From Chloroflexota bacterium (GTDB lineage: Bacteria; Chloroflexota; Dehalococcoidia; SM23-28-2; RBG-16-64-32): a stretch of DNA of 37,498 nucleotides. The stretch spans positions 1 to 37,498 of the forward strand of contig JADFKX010000003.1 in NCBI GenBank assembly GCA_022564695.1, written 5' to 3'. Within the stretch, counting starts at the first letter, position 1; every line of letters begins with the position of its first letter. Of the stretch, positions 23,070 through 31,969 are shown piece after piece. Position numbers and translations under genes: made by a program. Below the pieces are notes generated by a model. That model was not told the DNA's origin. It saw nothing but the letters and a program-made list of their open reading frames with translations, and searched no databases.

Positions 23070-24323
23070 TCAGGCGCGGGCGGCTATCGTCTCTCCGATC
23101 TCGGTTAGGGCGCCGTCCATGGCGTCCAGCACTTCGTCCACCTCGTTCGCCTGGATGATCAGCGGCGGCATGAGCTGGAGGATGTTGGGGTTGTAGTGGG
23201 CGTAGACAGCGATAACGCCTCGCTTGGCGAGGGCGCGCATCGCCAACATGCCGCACTCTTCGCGGGACATGACCACGCCGATCATCAACCCGCGGCGGTT
23301 CAACCCCTTGAGCATATCGGGGTGCTTCTCCCTTAGGGCCGCGAAGCCATCTTCGAAGCGCTGGCCCATCGCCTGTACGTGCTCCGAGAAGCCGGGCTCT
23401 GTGATCTGGTCCAGCATCGCCAGGGCGGTGACGCAGCCCAGCTCCGAGCCGCCCGTGGAGGAGAGGTGCGCGAAGGCGTTGTCGTCGAAGAAGGACTGGA
23501 TGGGCTTGCGGTAGGTGGCGGTGGATAGCGGGTAGATGGCCGCGCTCATCCCTTTGCCGCAGACCATGATGTCCGGGAGTATGTCCCATTCTTCGTAGGC
23601 CCAGAGTCGCCCCGTGCGTCCCAGGCCAGCCTGCACCTCGTCCAGGATAAGGATGACGCCCCGCTCGTCGCACAGGCTGCGGACGCGCGGATACCAGTCG
23701 TCGGGGGGGATGGGGAAGCCGGCGGTGGCGGGGATCGTCTCCATGATGACGGCGGCGACATCGTCGGTGACGGCCGCCTCCAGCGCGTTGTAGTCACCGA
23801 AGGGGACGCGGCGGAAGCCGGGGGCCAGGGGTCCCCACTTGTCGCCGAACTCGTCGGTGGCGGCCAGGGCGAGGCCGGTATGGCCGTGGTATCCTTTTTC
23901 GGCGGAGACGACGCCGGGCTTGCCGGTATGGCCGCGGGCGAGCTTCAGGGCGAAGTCGATCGCCTCGCCGCCGGAGGAGCCGAAGGTAGTGTACTGGAGG
24001 TCGCCCGGTGTGAGCTCGGCAAGACGCTTGGCCAGGAGGCCGCGATAGCCGCTGGCCAGCATGTGGTCACTTATATCGATCTCGTCCAGGGCGTTCTTCA
24101 GGGCGGCGATTACGCGCGGCGGCCGGTGGCCCAGGTTGAACACGCCGCCGGCGCTGCGGCAGTCGATCCAGGAGCGCTTGCCGTCGTAGTCCCACACGCG
24201 GACGCCTTCGCGGCGGCCGGGGATGAAGTCCACGCCCCACATGCGGTACATCTTCACCTTCTGAGGCGATACGTAGTCGGCAAAGTATTCCAGGAGCTGT
24301 TCCTGGGACGGCTGTTCGGTCAT
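23070..24323 (-). CDS. Class III (acetylornithine/GABA-type) PLP aminotransferase
   Basis: A 417-residue pyridoxal-phosphate enzyme. The cofactor lysine is K257 in VCGKGMSAAIYPLS. LILDEVQAGLGRTG (D228, Q231) and TTFGSSGGEAIDFALKLAR (phosphate site) are class III hallmarks. The substrate is probably an omega-amino acid or amine; it could be annotated only as an aspartate aminotransferase family protein. ATG 24323 is chosen, with GAGAGAGGTG just upstream; a 58-residue in-frame extension lacks family similarity. It heads the - strand group with the dehalogenase-like hydrolase and APH kinase. Confidence 0.85.
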   Translation of the reverse strand: MTEQPSQEQLLEYFADYVSPQKVKMYRMWGVDFIPGRREGVRVWDYDGKRSWIDCRSAGGVFNLGHRPPRVIAALKNALDEIDISDHMLASGYRGLLAKRLAELTPGDLQYTTFGSSGGEAIDFALKLARGHTGKPGVVSAEKGYHGHTGLALAATDEFGDKWGPLAPGFRRVPFGDYNALEAAVTDDVAAVIMETIPATAGFPIPPDDWYPRVRSLCDERGVILILDEVQAGLGRTGRLWAYEEWDILPDIMVCGKGMSAAIYPLSTATYRKPIQSFFDDNAFAHLSSTGGSELGCVTALAMLDQITEPGFSEHVQAMGQRFEDGFAALREKHPDMLKGLNRRGLMIGVVMSREECGMLAMRALAKRGVIAVYAHYNPNILQLMPPLIIQANEVDEVLDAMDGALTEIGETIAARA

Positions 24324-24557
24324 GGGGCACCTCTCTCCGTGATAAGTCAGTGGCCTCGGGGCCAAGAGACCAGATTTGGTGGCCGCTGTCAACCGAGGGC
24401 GGAGGCGGCTGTAGCGCTGGTTGGGGTGCGTCCAAAGATGAGGATGATCGCCGCCTTCACTAATCGTTAACCTTGGTTCAGTTTGGGCCCGTAACACGGG
24501 GTTGGCTACCGAGTCTCTGATGGTGAATCTATTCCGTTTAGTTTAAGGGGGAGGCGC

Positions 24558-25517
24558 ATGTCCGGAAACGGCCACCGCCAGACATACAACATCGAGGGCT
24601 TCGAGGAGCGGGCGCGCACGTCTACCCGGCGTGTGGATAGAAGCGGCACAGCGCCGCACAGGTTCGGCAAGTGGCTCTGGGTAGCCGGAGCCGTCATCAT
24701 CGTCGCCTCCATAACGGTGCTACTGATGGGCCAGGAGCCCACCTTGTTCAACTATCTGTCCACGTCTGCGCTTCTCGGCTCCATGGGGCTCCTGGCGTTA
24801 GTCTCGGCGTCTCGCGCCCTCAACGTCGGCGCACGCTACGAGGAGACGATACTCCAAGTGGAGGAGGTAGAGCGTAGCTACCACTCTCTGCGCCAGGTCG
24901 TTACCTCGGCGATGGATCTGCGCGATAACGTGACCGGCGGCCACTCTGACCGGGTCGTGCATCTGTCTTTGGAGCTGGGACGGGGTTTGGGCTTGACGGA
25001 AGACCGTCTCCAGCAGTTGGAGTGGGCTGCTTTCCTGCACGACATCGGCAAGATCCACGTCCATGAGGAGATACTCACCAAGCCCGGACCACTGGATGCC
25101 AGCGAGTGGGGCGAGATGCGGCAGCACGCGTTCTTCAGCTATTCAATATTGACGCAGGTTGACGAGCTGAGCGAGATAGCGGAGATAGTGTACTGTCATC
25201 ATGAGCGGTACGACGGTAAGGGGTATCCACGTTGTCTGCGGGGCGCCGAGATACCCCTGGCGGCGCGCATTTTCTCGGTGGCCGACGCATACGACGCCAT
25301 GGTGTCGCAGCGACCCTATCGCGAGCCTCTGAGCCACGAGTGCGCCGTGCGCGAGATCATCAGCAACGCCGGGACCCAGTTCGATCCGCAGATGGTGGCC
25401 GCGTTCGCCCGGTGGGCGATCTCGACCGGTGACGATGGCATTGGACGCATGGTGGAGGATGAGATGGAGCGGCTGCCCGCCGGCCTGCCGCAGCTTGACC
25501 GTGCCAACTGGGCCTAG
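24558..25517 (+). CDS. Membrane HD-GYP domain phosphodiesterase
   Basis: A 319-residue protein. Two membrane helices lie at about 39-57 and 66-84, a short coiled segment at 90-115, and then an HD-GYP domain: HSDRV near residue 129, FLHDIGKIHV (H161, D162), HHERYDGKGYP (H214, H215, GYP 222-224) and ADAYDAMVSQRPYR. Intact HD-GYP motifs predict hydrolysis of cyclic di-GMP. There is no periplasmic sensor domain beyond the hairpin. GGGGGAGG lies just before ATG 24558. It is divergent from the aminotransferase gene and appears monocistronic. The 234-base space between them holds no gene. Confidence 0.88.
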   Translation: MSGNGHRQTYNIEGFEERARTSTRRVDRSGTAPHRFGKWLWVAGAVIIVASITVLLMGQEPTLFNYLSTSALLGSMGLLALVSASRALNVGARYEETILQVEEVERSYHSLRQVVTSAMDLRDNVTGGHSDRVVHLSLELGRGLGLTEDRLQQLEWAAFLHDIGKIHVHEEILTKPGPLDASEWGEMRQHAFFSYSILTQVDELSEIAEIVYCHHERYDGKGYPRCLRGAEIPLAARIFSVADAYDAMVSQRPYREPLSHECAVREIISNAGTQFDPQMVAAFARWAISTGDDGIGRMVEDEMERLPAGLPQLDRANWA

Positions 25518-25592
25518 GCGTAACGGAGTCCTGACGACGGCCAGCCTCAGGCGGGTCGTTATCCATTTAGCGGATGCTACAATGCATCCCGC

Positions 25593-26399
25593 ATGATCAC
25601 TGACGTCCACCATGTGGGGATTGCCGTCCGCGATATGGAGGCGGCGCTGCGCTTCTACGCGGAGGCGCTGGGCCTGCCCCTGGTCAAGCGGGGCGAGGCC
25701 CCGGCACGGGGGGCGCGGGTAGCGCTGCTGGCTGTCGGCGGCAGCTACCTGGAGCTGGTGGAGCCGACGAGGGACGACTCGCCGTTCGCTGAGCATATCG
25801 CAGAGCGGGGTGAGGGGTTGCACCACGTTGCCCTGGGTACGGACGATGTGGATGCGCTGGTGGCCGAACTGCGGGCGAAGGACGTGCCGCTACAGGACGC
25901 GGAGCCGCGCGAGGGGTTCACGGGTCGCCTGAGCTACCTGGCGCCAGAGGCGATGGACGGGGCGTTGCTGGAGGTGGTGCAACCGCCGCGTGAGCTATTC
26001 GGCGGCAGCGCCGGCGATTGTCCGGTATCACGGATAGACCATGTGGTGTTGCATCTCCCGAATGTGGAGGGGGCGTGCGGGCGCATGCGCGAGTACTTTG
26101 GCGTGGAGACGAAGCGCACGTTCGAGCGGGGCGAGATGCGGTTCAGCTTCCTGCGCCCCGGCGACGTGATAATGGAGCTGATCGGGCCAAAGAAGCCGCC
26201 GTCCGAGGCGCGGCCCGGGTCCATCGCCGGGCTGGCGTTCGAAGTTACGGATATCGAAGCGCTGACAGCAGACCTCAAGGAGCGGGGGCTGCCGGTGGGG
26301 GAGCCGCACGCGGCGCTCCAGGGAGGGCGTATCGTGAGCGTCAACGCCAGCGGGGCCTGCGGCGTGCCGGTGGCGTTCATCGACTTTTCGGATGGATAG
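25593..26399 (+). CDS. Tandem glyoxalase/VOC protein, N-terminal half methylmalonyl-CoA epimerase-like
   Basis: A 268-residue protein with two vicinal-oxygen-chelate domains. Domain 1 (about 1-130) begins DVHHVGIAVRDMEAALRFY and carries LHHVALGTDDVDAL and a final Glu segment, closely resembling methylmalonyl-CoA epimerase. Domain 2 (about 145-265) begins IDHVVLHLPNVEGACGRMREYFG and looks like a diverged dioxygenase-type VOC half. Canonical epimerases are single-domain dimers, so this fused form may have another substrate. The ATG lies 75 bases after the HD-GYP stop. Confidence 0.75.
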   Translation: MITDVHHVGIAVRDMEAALRFYAEALGLPLVKRGEAPARGARVALLAVGGSYLELVEPTRDDSPFAEHIAERGEGLHHVALGTDDVDALVAELRAKDVPLQDAEPREGFTGRLSYLAPEAMDGALLEVVQPPRELFGGSAGDCPVSRIDHVVLHLPNVEGACGRMREYFGVETKRTFERGEMRFSFLRPGDVIMELIGPKKPPSEARPGSIAGLAFEVTDIEALTADLKERGLPVGEPHAALQGGRIVSVNASGACGVPVAFIDFSDG

Positions 26400-26516
26400 G
26401 CCACTGAGTTCGCCCTTCTAGTGCAGTGCAGTTGTACGGTCGTACCCCGCGCCGCAGGTAGCACAGCATAGATCGAGATCATGGCAAAAGGGGGTGCCTG
26501 CGGTCGTTTCCCGTGC

Positions 26517-26545
26517 TTGATTGTTGGCAGGGGGGCTGATATGAT
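26517..26545 (+). promoter_or_regulatory. Predicted promoter of the 26.6-30.0 kb operon
   Basis: TTGATT (26517-26522) and TATGAT (26540-26545) are separated by 17 bases. The expected start near 26552 leaves a leader of about 85 bases to the small membrane protein gene. The surrounding 237-base intergenic space is lower in GC than the genes and holds no other recognisable element. Confidence 0.6.
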
Positions 26546-26636
26546 TTAGGTAGATTGAGGCACAATAACGATAACCTTCGTCCGTTAAGTGCGCCGTTCT
26601 CTTGTAAGTAGACACAGATTGACAACGAGGTAAAGA

Positions 26637-26840
26637 TTGTCTGTTTTCTCACTATATGTTGATCCAACGGCTGCGGGCCTGGGCCTCCAGATGTTGCTTG
26701 GTGGGGTTGTCGGTGGTCTAGTGACGATTAAGCTTTTCTGGGGACGTGTTTTCTCGATGTTCCGCAGGACCGAGGAAGAGACGGAAGACACTTCGGCTGG
26801 CGGCGAGGAGCCGAGCGAAGCGATGGAAGAAGAGGCCTAG
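26637..26840 (+). CDS. Small single-pass membrane protein
   Basis: A 67-residue protein with a short N-terminus (MSVFSLYVDPTAAGLG), one membrane helix at about residues 12-34 and a strongly acidic C-terminal tail (TEEETEDTSAGGEEPSEAMEEEA). Short proteins with this DPTAAG start recur next to the methyltransferase type that follows here, so I treat it as real. TTG 26637 is supported by CGAGGT 5-6 bases upstream. It is the first gene of the operon and may anchor or scaffold the next two products. No enzyme motif is present. Confidence 0.65.
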   Translation: MSVFSLYVDPTAAGLGLQMLLGGVVGGLVTIKLFWGRVFSMFRRTEEETEDTSAGGEEPSEAMEEEA

Positions 26841-26946
26841 CCGTTCTGACAGACGGCTGGAACTGGGCCCCGCCCCGGCCAAGGCACGATTCCGAACAAG
26901 CGCTACGCCTGGTTACGGCGTTTGGGCTAAGCGCGGGCTAAAACGA

Positions 26947-28347
26947 ATGGTACATCGGGACCCAGGGTCCTTTCGGGACCCCGCAGGAGGGGTCTTGCTG
27001 GGCGACCGTCGAGTATACCGCTATTTCACCGGCCAGCACGCGACGGAGTTCACGGCCTTGCTTGAGACTGGGCTCCTGGACTCGTTTGTGAAGAGCGGCG
27101 CGGTGATAGGGACCAAGCCCATCGCGATCGAGGAGGCTGCTGAGCTATATCGCGCGGCCCCCGACATAGGCTTGGTAGTTGAGCACCCGCGGATACCGTT
27201 CATCTCCTACGTATACGAGTGGCCGTTTGAGATGCTAAAGGCGGCGGCGATCCGCTCTCTGGAGATCCTGCAAACGTCCTTAGACAAGGGTTTCATCCTG
27301 AAGGACGCAACGCCTTACAACATCCAGTTTGTGGGGCTCAACCCTCTGCTGATCGACGTGGGATCCTTCGAGCGGTACGAGGAAGGGATACCCTGGATGG
27401 GCTATTCCCAGTTCTGCCACACCTTTCTTAATCCGTTACTTCTCCAGTCCATCACCGGCGTCCCGTTTCAGATGTGGATGCGCAGCTCTCTGGAGGGGAT
27501 AGACCCAGTCCACCTCAACAGTCTAATCCCCCTTAGACACAAGCTGCGGAAGAACGTCTTTATCGACGTCGTCCTCCAGGCGTGGTTCAGTCGGAGGTAT
27601 GTATCGCGGCGCAGTGATGCGCCGAAGCTTCGAGAACGATCCATTCCAAAGGGTGTCATCACGGGGCTTGTTAATCGGCTGACGAAGAGCGTGTCGGGGC
27701 TGAAACGGCGAGGTAAGGCTCATTCTACCTGGCTGGACTACGAGGAGCAGTGTCACTATGAGCCGGAAGCGCTGCAGTTCAAGGATCGCTTCGTAGAGGA
27801 AGCGCTGGCGAAGGCGAGGCCACGGATGGTCTGGGACTTGGGCTGCAATGTGGGGCGCTACAGCGTGATGGCTTCGCGCTGCGCTGATTACGTGGTAGCC
27901 ATGGACAGCGACGAGGCGACGGTTGGCGCCCTATACGAGCGGATAAGGGGCCAGCAGACTAACGTCTTGCCCCTGACGGTCGACCTGATGAACCCCTCGC
28001 CCGGCCAGGGCTGGGCTCAGGAGGAGAGGCGGGGTCTGGGAGAACGCGGCGCCGCCGATTTCGTCCTCTGTCTCGCCCTGGTGCACCATCTGGCGATCAG
28101 CGGCAACGTTCCCCTGAGTAAGATCGTAGAGTGGCTCTCTACCATCACGGAGGCGGGCGTTGTGGAGTTCGTGCCGAAGAGCGACCCGATGGTGCAAGCG
28201 CTGCTGCGCACCCGTCAGGATGTGTACAGCGGCTATACGCAGGACGCCTTCGAGGAAGCTCTCAGAGAGCAGTTTGAGATAACTGATGTGGCTTGCCTGC
28301 CCAAGTCAGAGCGAGTTCTCTACCAGTTTTGCCATAAGCAGCGTTAG
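26947..28347 (+). CDS. Kinase-like domain fused to SAM-dependent methyltransferase
   Basis: A 466-residue two-part protein. The N-terminal half (1-270) holds ILKDATPYNIQF (D120, N125) followed by LLIDVGSFE (D137), reminiscent of the catalytic D-x4-N and metal-binding Asp of protein-kinase/APH folds. The C-terminal half is a class I methyltransferase with motif I VWDLGCNVGRYS (D297 onward) and FVLCLALVHHL. Related proteins are sometimes labelled NoeA-like. Kinase activity is only inference. The start is uncertain: ATG 26947 begins MVHRDPGSFRDPAG, where similarity starts, but lacks a clear ribosome site. The sulfatase-like gene follows after 3 bases. Confidence 0.78.
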   Translation: MVHRDPGSFRDPAGGVLLGDRRVYRYFTGQHATEFTALLETGLLDSFVKSGAVIGTKPIAIEEAAELYRAAPDIGLVVEHPRIPFISYVYEWPFEMLKAAAIRSLEILQTSLDKGFILKDATPYNIQFVGLNPLLIDVGSFERYEEGIPWMGYSQFCHTFLNPLLLQSITGVPFQMWMRSSLEGIDPVHLNSLIPLRHKLRKNVFIDVVLQAWFSRRYVSRRSDAPKLRERSIPKGVITGLVNRLTKSVSGLKRRGKAHSTWLDYEEQCHYEPEALQFKDRFVEEALAKARPRMVWDLGCNVGRYSVMASRCADYVVAMDSDEATVGALYERIRGQQTNVLPLTVDLMNPSPGQGWAQEERRGLGERGAADFVLCLALVHHLAISGNVPLSKIVEWLSTITEAGVVEFVPKSDPMVQALLRTRQDVYSGYTQDAFEEALREQFEITDVACLPKSERVLYQFCHKQR

Positions 28348-28350
28348 CTC

Positions 28351-29955
28351 ATGAGAGTGAGCAAGCTGTCCGGCTATAGAGAGCTGCTGTACGCAGCGCT
28401 GATCATCTTCAGCGCCGTGAGCCTCGCTTCCCTGGAGTTCATGAAGAATGCGTTTCCTATCGCAGATGCGTTGCTGGTAACCAAGACCACCGTGATCTAT
28501 ATGATCGTTCTGGTGCAGGTCTTGCCCGCTCTTGCGCTGTTGGGTGCTGACCGCCTCATCGCTGCGCGATACGGCGCCGGCCGGCGCCTTCGGGTGTTCC
28601 GCTCGGTGCTATTCGTCGTGGCCGTCGTACTGATACTGCGTCAGTTGCAGCTCTACTGGGGCCCGGCGAGCGACTTCGCGGATTCGGTGAGTTCATCGGG
28701 CTGGGTGCTGGTGGTGCTTGTCGACCTCACGATTCTTGCAGCCGTAGTCGGCTTCGCCGTCTGGATGTTCAGGGGCCTGGCCATGTTCTTCGCCTACATG
28801 TCCCCGGTGGCGATAGTCATGACGGTCCTCATTCCATCCCAGGTACCAACGGGCGAGAGCCTCCCGGAGACGTATGGTCAGGAGGTGGTGACAGCGTCAC
28901 GGTCAGAATCTCAGCCAGCCGTTTTTGTACTTGTATTCGACGAACTAGGATATGACGTGCTCCTTGACGATGGGAAGGTGGACGCGGAGAGCTTCCCTAA
29001 CATCGCCGCACTGGCAGAGGACGGGGTCTGGTTTACCAACGCTACCACCAATAACTATTGGTCTTTGTTCGTCCTGCCAACCATCATCGATCCAGTCAAA
29101 TCGCTGGCCGAGCGTTTTGACATCAGGCTCTATACGCAGTTCCGGTTTGTGGAGCAACGATACGTCAAGGCTTGTGGCGAGGTCATGACGTGTCGGGGCT
29201 ATGGCTACTTGACCGAGAACGACCAGCTGCGGGTGGCCGGTAACCTGGCTCTGCGGTCCTTCTACCAGGCGACCCCGAAGCCGGTGGAGTGGGCCATAAG
29301 CCGCCCAATGGGTTGGCTACTGGACCGCCTGGGCTGGGCGTATCCGTCCGTGGATAGCCAGGGCTTCCATACGCTTACCAAGAGACAGTTTGATGTGTTT
29401 CTAGATGACATCACGGGTCGAGACGCGTTGGGACGCATACATGTGTTGCACCTGTTATTACCCCATCACCCGTTCGCATTCAGCGGAGAGGGGAACGCCC
29501 TCAGCAACGGCTGTTCTTGCGCCGCTGGCCAGGACTTTCAGCCGGAGAAATACCGGCAACAGTCGATGTACGTGGACGTTCTGGTTGGCAGGCTTATGGA
29601 CAAGCTAAAGAGAGAAGGAATTTACGACGAGGCGGTCATTGTTCTCACGGGGGATCACGGACCGCGGCCCTACGTCCCCGGGCCACAGGCGCCCCTGGAA
29701 GACTCCATCGCGCGTGTCCCGTTGGTGATCCGCGCTCCCGGCTTAGGCAGCTCTGTGTCCGATGTGGACTACCAGCACATAGATTTCGGCCCAACGTTGA
29801 TGGATATCCTGGGGCTGCCGCCGATCAGCGATGCCGAGGGGGTCTCGGCCTTCAGCGAGGAGCGGCCGCAGCGGGATAAGGTATTTCGGGTGTTCAGTAG
29901 TACGTTCATCCGTAGCGAAGAGGACGATAGCTGGCAGCTTGTTCTGGATGAGTGA
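28351..29955 (+). CDS. Membrane sulfatase/phosphotransferase-fold enzyme
   Basis: A 534-residue protein with about five N-terminal membrane helices (residues 13-165) and a large C-terminal alkaline-phosphatase-superfamily domain. Metal-site motifs are FDELGYD (D197) and LTGDHGPRPY (D435, H436). FTNATTNNYWSLFVLPT (residues 229-245) occupies the place of the nucleophile, with Thr instead of sulfatase Cys/Ser, more like phosphoethanolamine or glycerol-phosphate transferases. HLLLPHHPF is also typical. It probably modifies an envelope polymer on the outer face of the membrane. It is the last gene of the three-gene operon. Confidence 0.8.
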   Translation: MRVSKLSGYRELLYAALIIFSAVSLASLEFMKNAFPIADALLVTKTTVIYMIVLVQVLPALALLGADRLIAARYGAGRRLRVFRSVLFVVAVVLILRQLQLYWGPASDFADSVSSSGWVLVVLVDLTILAAVVGFAVWMFRGLAMFFAYMSPVAIVMTVLIPSQVPTGESLPETYGQEVVTASRSESQPAVFVLVFDELGYDVLLDDGKVDAESFPNIAALAEDGVWFTNATTNNYWSLFVLPTIIDPVKSLAERFDIRLYTQFRFVEQRYVKACGEVMTCRGYGYLTENDQLRVAGNLALRSFYQATPKPVEWAISRPMGWLLDRLGWAYPSVDSQGFHTLTKRQFDVFLDDITGRDALGRIHVLHLLLPHHPFAFSGEGNALSNGCSCAAGQDFQPEKYRQQSMYVDVLVGRLMDKLKREGIYDEAVIVLTGDHGPRPYVPGPQAPLEDSIARVPLVIRAPGLGSSVSDVDYQHIDFGPTLMDILGLPPISDAEGVSAFSEERPQRDKVFRVFSSTFIRSEEDDSWQLVLDE

Positions 29956-30260
29956 TGCCAGAACCTTGTAGCGGCGCTACCGGCTCATCCGGTAGACCTC
30001 ACCCTCCGTCTTGTTGGGAGGGAAAACGGTTGCACCACAATACGGTATACGATGAGGGTAGAGGCGTTCGCCCCGATTACCGATGTCACTAAACGCTGCT
30101 GGTCTGGTTGGTAGCTCTGCCTAGGAGGCTCCTGGATGGAGAGCACTGGCCGAGGGCTAGCCCCTATGGTTAGAACCGGTGCTTGTGCCGGGGAAACTGG
30201 CGCGGGCGCGGGTCTCGTATTACTATACGGAGGCATTACGTTTACGCTAGGAGGCGCTCC
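29956..30260. other. Intergenic region with a small hairpin, no gene seen
   Basis: The 305 bases between the sulfatase-like gene and the thiolase gene have no supported ORF. CTACCGG (29977-29983) and CCGGTAG (29989-29995) form a perfect 7-bp stem with a 5-base loop, 21 bases after the stop. There is no T-run, so it would be at most a weak or Rho-assisted terminator or an RNA-stabilising end. No clear thiolase promoter was found. Confidence 0.4.
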
Positions 30261-31415
30261 GTGAGAGAAGTGGTCATTGTAGAGGCGGTCCGTACCCCCA
30301 TGGGCCGCAAGAATGGGGTGCTGTCCGGCATTCACCCCAACAACCTGGGGGCGATGGTGCTGAACGAGGTTGTGAAGCGGGCCGGCATCGAGTCGTCGTT
30401 GGTGGAGGACGTTGTGTTCGGAAATGTGGACGAGGTGGGAGAGCAGGGGGCGAACGTGGCCCGTAACTGTCTCCTGACGGCGGACTTCCCGTACGAAGTA
30501 CCGGCTACCACGGTGGACCGCCAGTGCGGTTCCGGCCAGCAGGCGATCCACTTCGCCGCGAACCTGATCCAGGCGGAGACGTGCGACATCACTATCGGCG
30601 GCGGGGTGGAGTCGATGTCACGAGTGCCGCTTGGGATCAACATCACGCAGGGGCCGGGCTTCCCCTTCCAGCCGGAGCTGCTGAAGAAGTACCAGCTCAC
30701 CGCTCAGGGGATCTCCGCCGAGGAGATCGCCAAGAAGTGGGGCATCGAGCGGCCGGAGGCGGACGAGTTCGCGCTTGAGAGCTACGAGAACGCGAAGGGG
30801 GCCCGGGACGAAGGCCGTTTCGACCGCGAGATCCTGCCTGTGGACGTGCAGCTTGAGGGGCTGCCGGCCACGATCAAGACGGACGAGGGCATCCGCGACA
30901 CGTCGCTGGAGAAGCTGGCTTCGCTGCAGCCCTCGTTTCGCCCGGACGGTGTTCACCACGCCGGCAACTCCAGCCAGATCACGGACGGGGCAGCCGCGGT
31001 GCTGCTGATGGCTAGGGAGAAGGCGGAGGAGCTGGGCGTAAAGGCGCGGGCGCGCATCATCGGCCAGGCGGTGGTGGGCACCGACCCGGTGCTGATGCTC
31101 ACGGGTCCGATCACGGCGACGCCGAAGGTGCTGGCGAAGGCGGGGCTGAAGCTGAGCGATATCGACCTAATCGAGATCAACGAGGCGTTCGCCTCCGTGG
31201 TCCTGGCCTGGAAGCGCGAGGTGAAGCCCGATATGTCGAAGGTGAACGTGAATGGCGGCGCTATCGCCCTGGGGCACCCGCTGGGGGCCACAGGCGCCCG
31301 CCTTATGACCACGCTCCTGCACGAGCTGGAGCGCACGGGTGGCCGCTACGGGATGCAGTTGATGTGCTGCGGCGGCGGCCTGGGTACGGCCACCATCATC
31401 GAGCGGCTGGACTAG
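30261..31415 (+). CDS. Acetyl-CoA acetyltransferase (thiolase)
   Basis: A 384-residue thiolase. The nucleophilic cysteine is C89 in DRQCGSGQQA, NEAFA is at 307-310, the general-base His is H339 in GGAIALGHPLGATGAR, and the second catalytic Cys is C370 in CCGGGLG. It condenses acetyl-CoA units or cleaves 3-ketoacyl-CoA; direction and chain length are not determined. GTG 30261 is chosen because AGGAGG (30249-30254) lies 6 bases upstream and REVVIVEAVRTP is the family start; an upstream extension to 30183 was rejected. It converges on rpiB. Confidence 0.93.
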   Translation: MREVVIVEAVRTPMGRKNGVLSGIHPNNLGAMVLNEVVKRAGIESSLVEDVVFGNVDEVGEQGANVARNCLLTADFPYEVPATTVDRQCGSGQQAIHFAANLIQAETCDITIGGGVESMSRVPLGINITQGPGFPFQPELLKKYQLTAQGISAEEIAKKWGIERPEADEFALESYENAKGARDEGRFDREILPVDVQLEGLPATIKTDEGIRDTSLEKLASLQPSFRPDGVHHAGNSSQITDGAAAVLLMAREKAEELGVKARARIIGQAVVGTDPVLMLTGPITATPKVLAKAGLKLSDIDLIEINEAFASVVLAWKREVKPDMSKVNVNGGAIALGHPLGATGARLMTTLLHELERTGGRYGMQLMCCGGGLGTATIIERLD

Positions 31416-31499
31416 GGGCGGCAGGCCCCATTTCGCTGCCGGTGGGGGGAGGTCAGGGTCTTGTTATCGGCGCCGTATGGGGGCGAAGCAGAGGAAGTG

Positions 31500-31949
31500 C
31501 TAGCGGCCCTGGCGCTCGATCTCCGCCACCTTCTCCAGGCGGCGGCGGTACCGTTCCTCTCCTGACAGGCGGGCGTCTACGTACGCTTGCACCAACTCCA
31601 GCGCCAGCTGTGAGTCGATGACGCCGGCGCCGAGGCAGAGGACGTTCATATCGTCGTGCTCCACGCCCTGGCGAGCGGAGTAGGTGTCGTGGCAGATGGC
31701 GGCGCGGACCCCGTGTATCTTGTTCGCCGCGATGCTGGCGCCCACGCCGCTACCGCAGACCAGGACGCCGCGCTCCGCGCGGCCGTCCTGGAGCGCCTGG
31801 CCGATGGCGCGGGCGTAGTCCGGATAGTCGACGGAGTCGGCGTTGTGGGTGCCCACGTCCAGGACTTCGTGGCCGGCCTGTTTGAGGTTGGCCGCGATCT
31901 GGTCCTTCATTTCGTAGCCGCGGTGGTCGGCGCCGACGACGATGCGCAT
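31500..31949 (-). CDS. rpiB: Ribose-5-phosphate isomerase B
   Basis: Interconverts ribose 5-phosphate and ribulose 5-phosphate in the pentose phosphate pathway. The protein has 149 residues. GADHRGYEMK (H9), DYPDYA, the catalytic cysteine C65 in VCGSGVGASIAANK, and CHDTYSA with EHDDMN match RpiB. AGAGGA lies just upstream of the ATG. It is the last gene of the - strand set that starts with the Spt-like gene. Another pentose-phosphate gene (probable gnd) lies at the window end but in a separate unit. Confidence 0.92.
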   Translation of the reverse strand: MRIVVGADHRGYEMKDQIAANLKQAGHEVLDVGTHNADSVDYPDYARAIGQALQDGRAERGVLVCGSGVGASIAANKIHGVRAAICHDTYSARQGVEHDDMNVLCLGAGVIDSQLALELVQAYVDARLSGEERYRRRLEKVAEIERQGR

Positions 31950-31969
31950 CTCAGTCCTCTTCTGTCATC

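Noticed and set aside
29977..29995. Rho-independent terminator after the sulfatase-like gene
   Set aside because: The 7-bp stem is perfect but is followed by ACCTCACC with no T-run, so it is noted only as a hairpin.
30183..30260. N-terminal extension of the thiolase to 30183
   Set aside because: The extra residues are Arg-rich and unlike any thiolase start, and the AGGAGG at 30249-30254 serves GTG 30261.
31415..31442. Bidirectional terminator between thiolase and rpiB
   Set aside because: GGGGC/GCCCC and CGGCAG/CTGCCG stems compete, both are short, and only ATTT follows; support was too weak for a feature.
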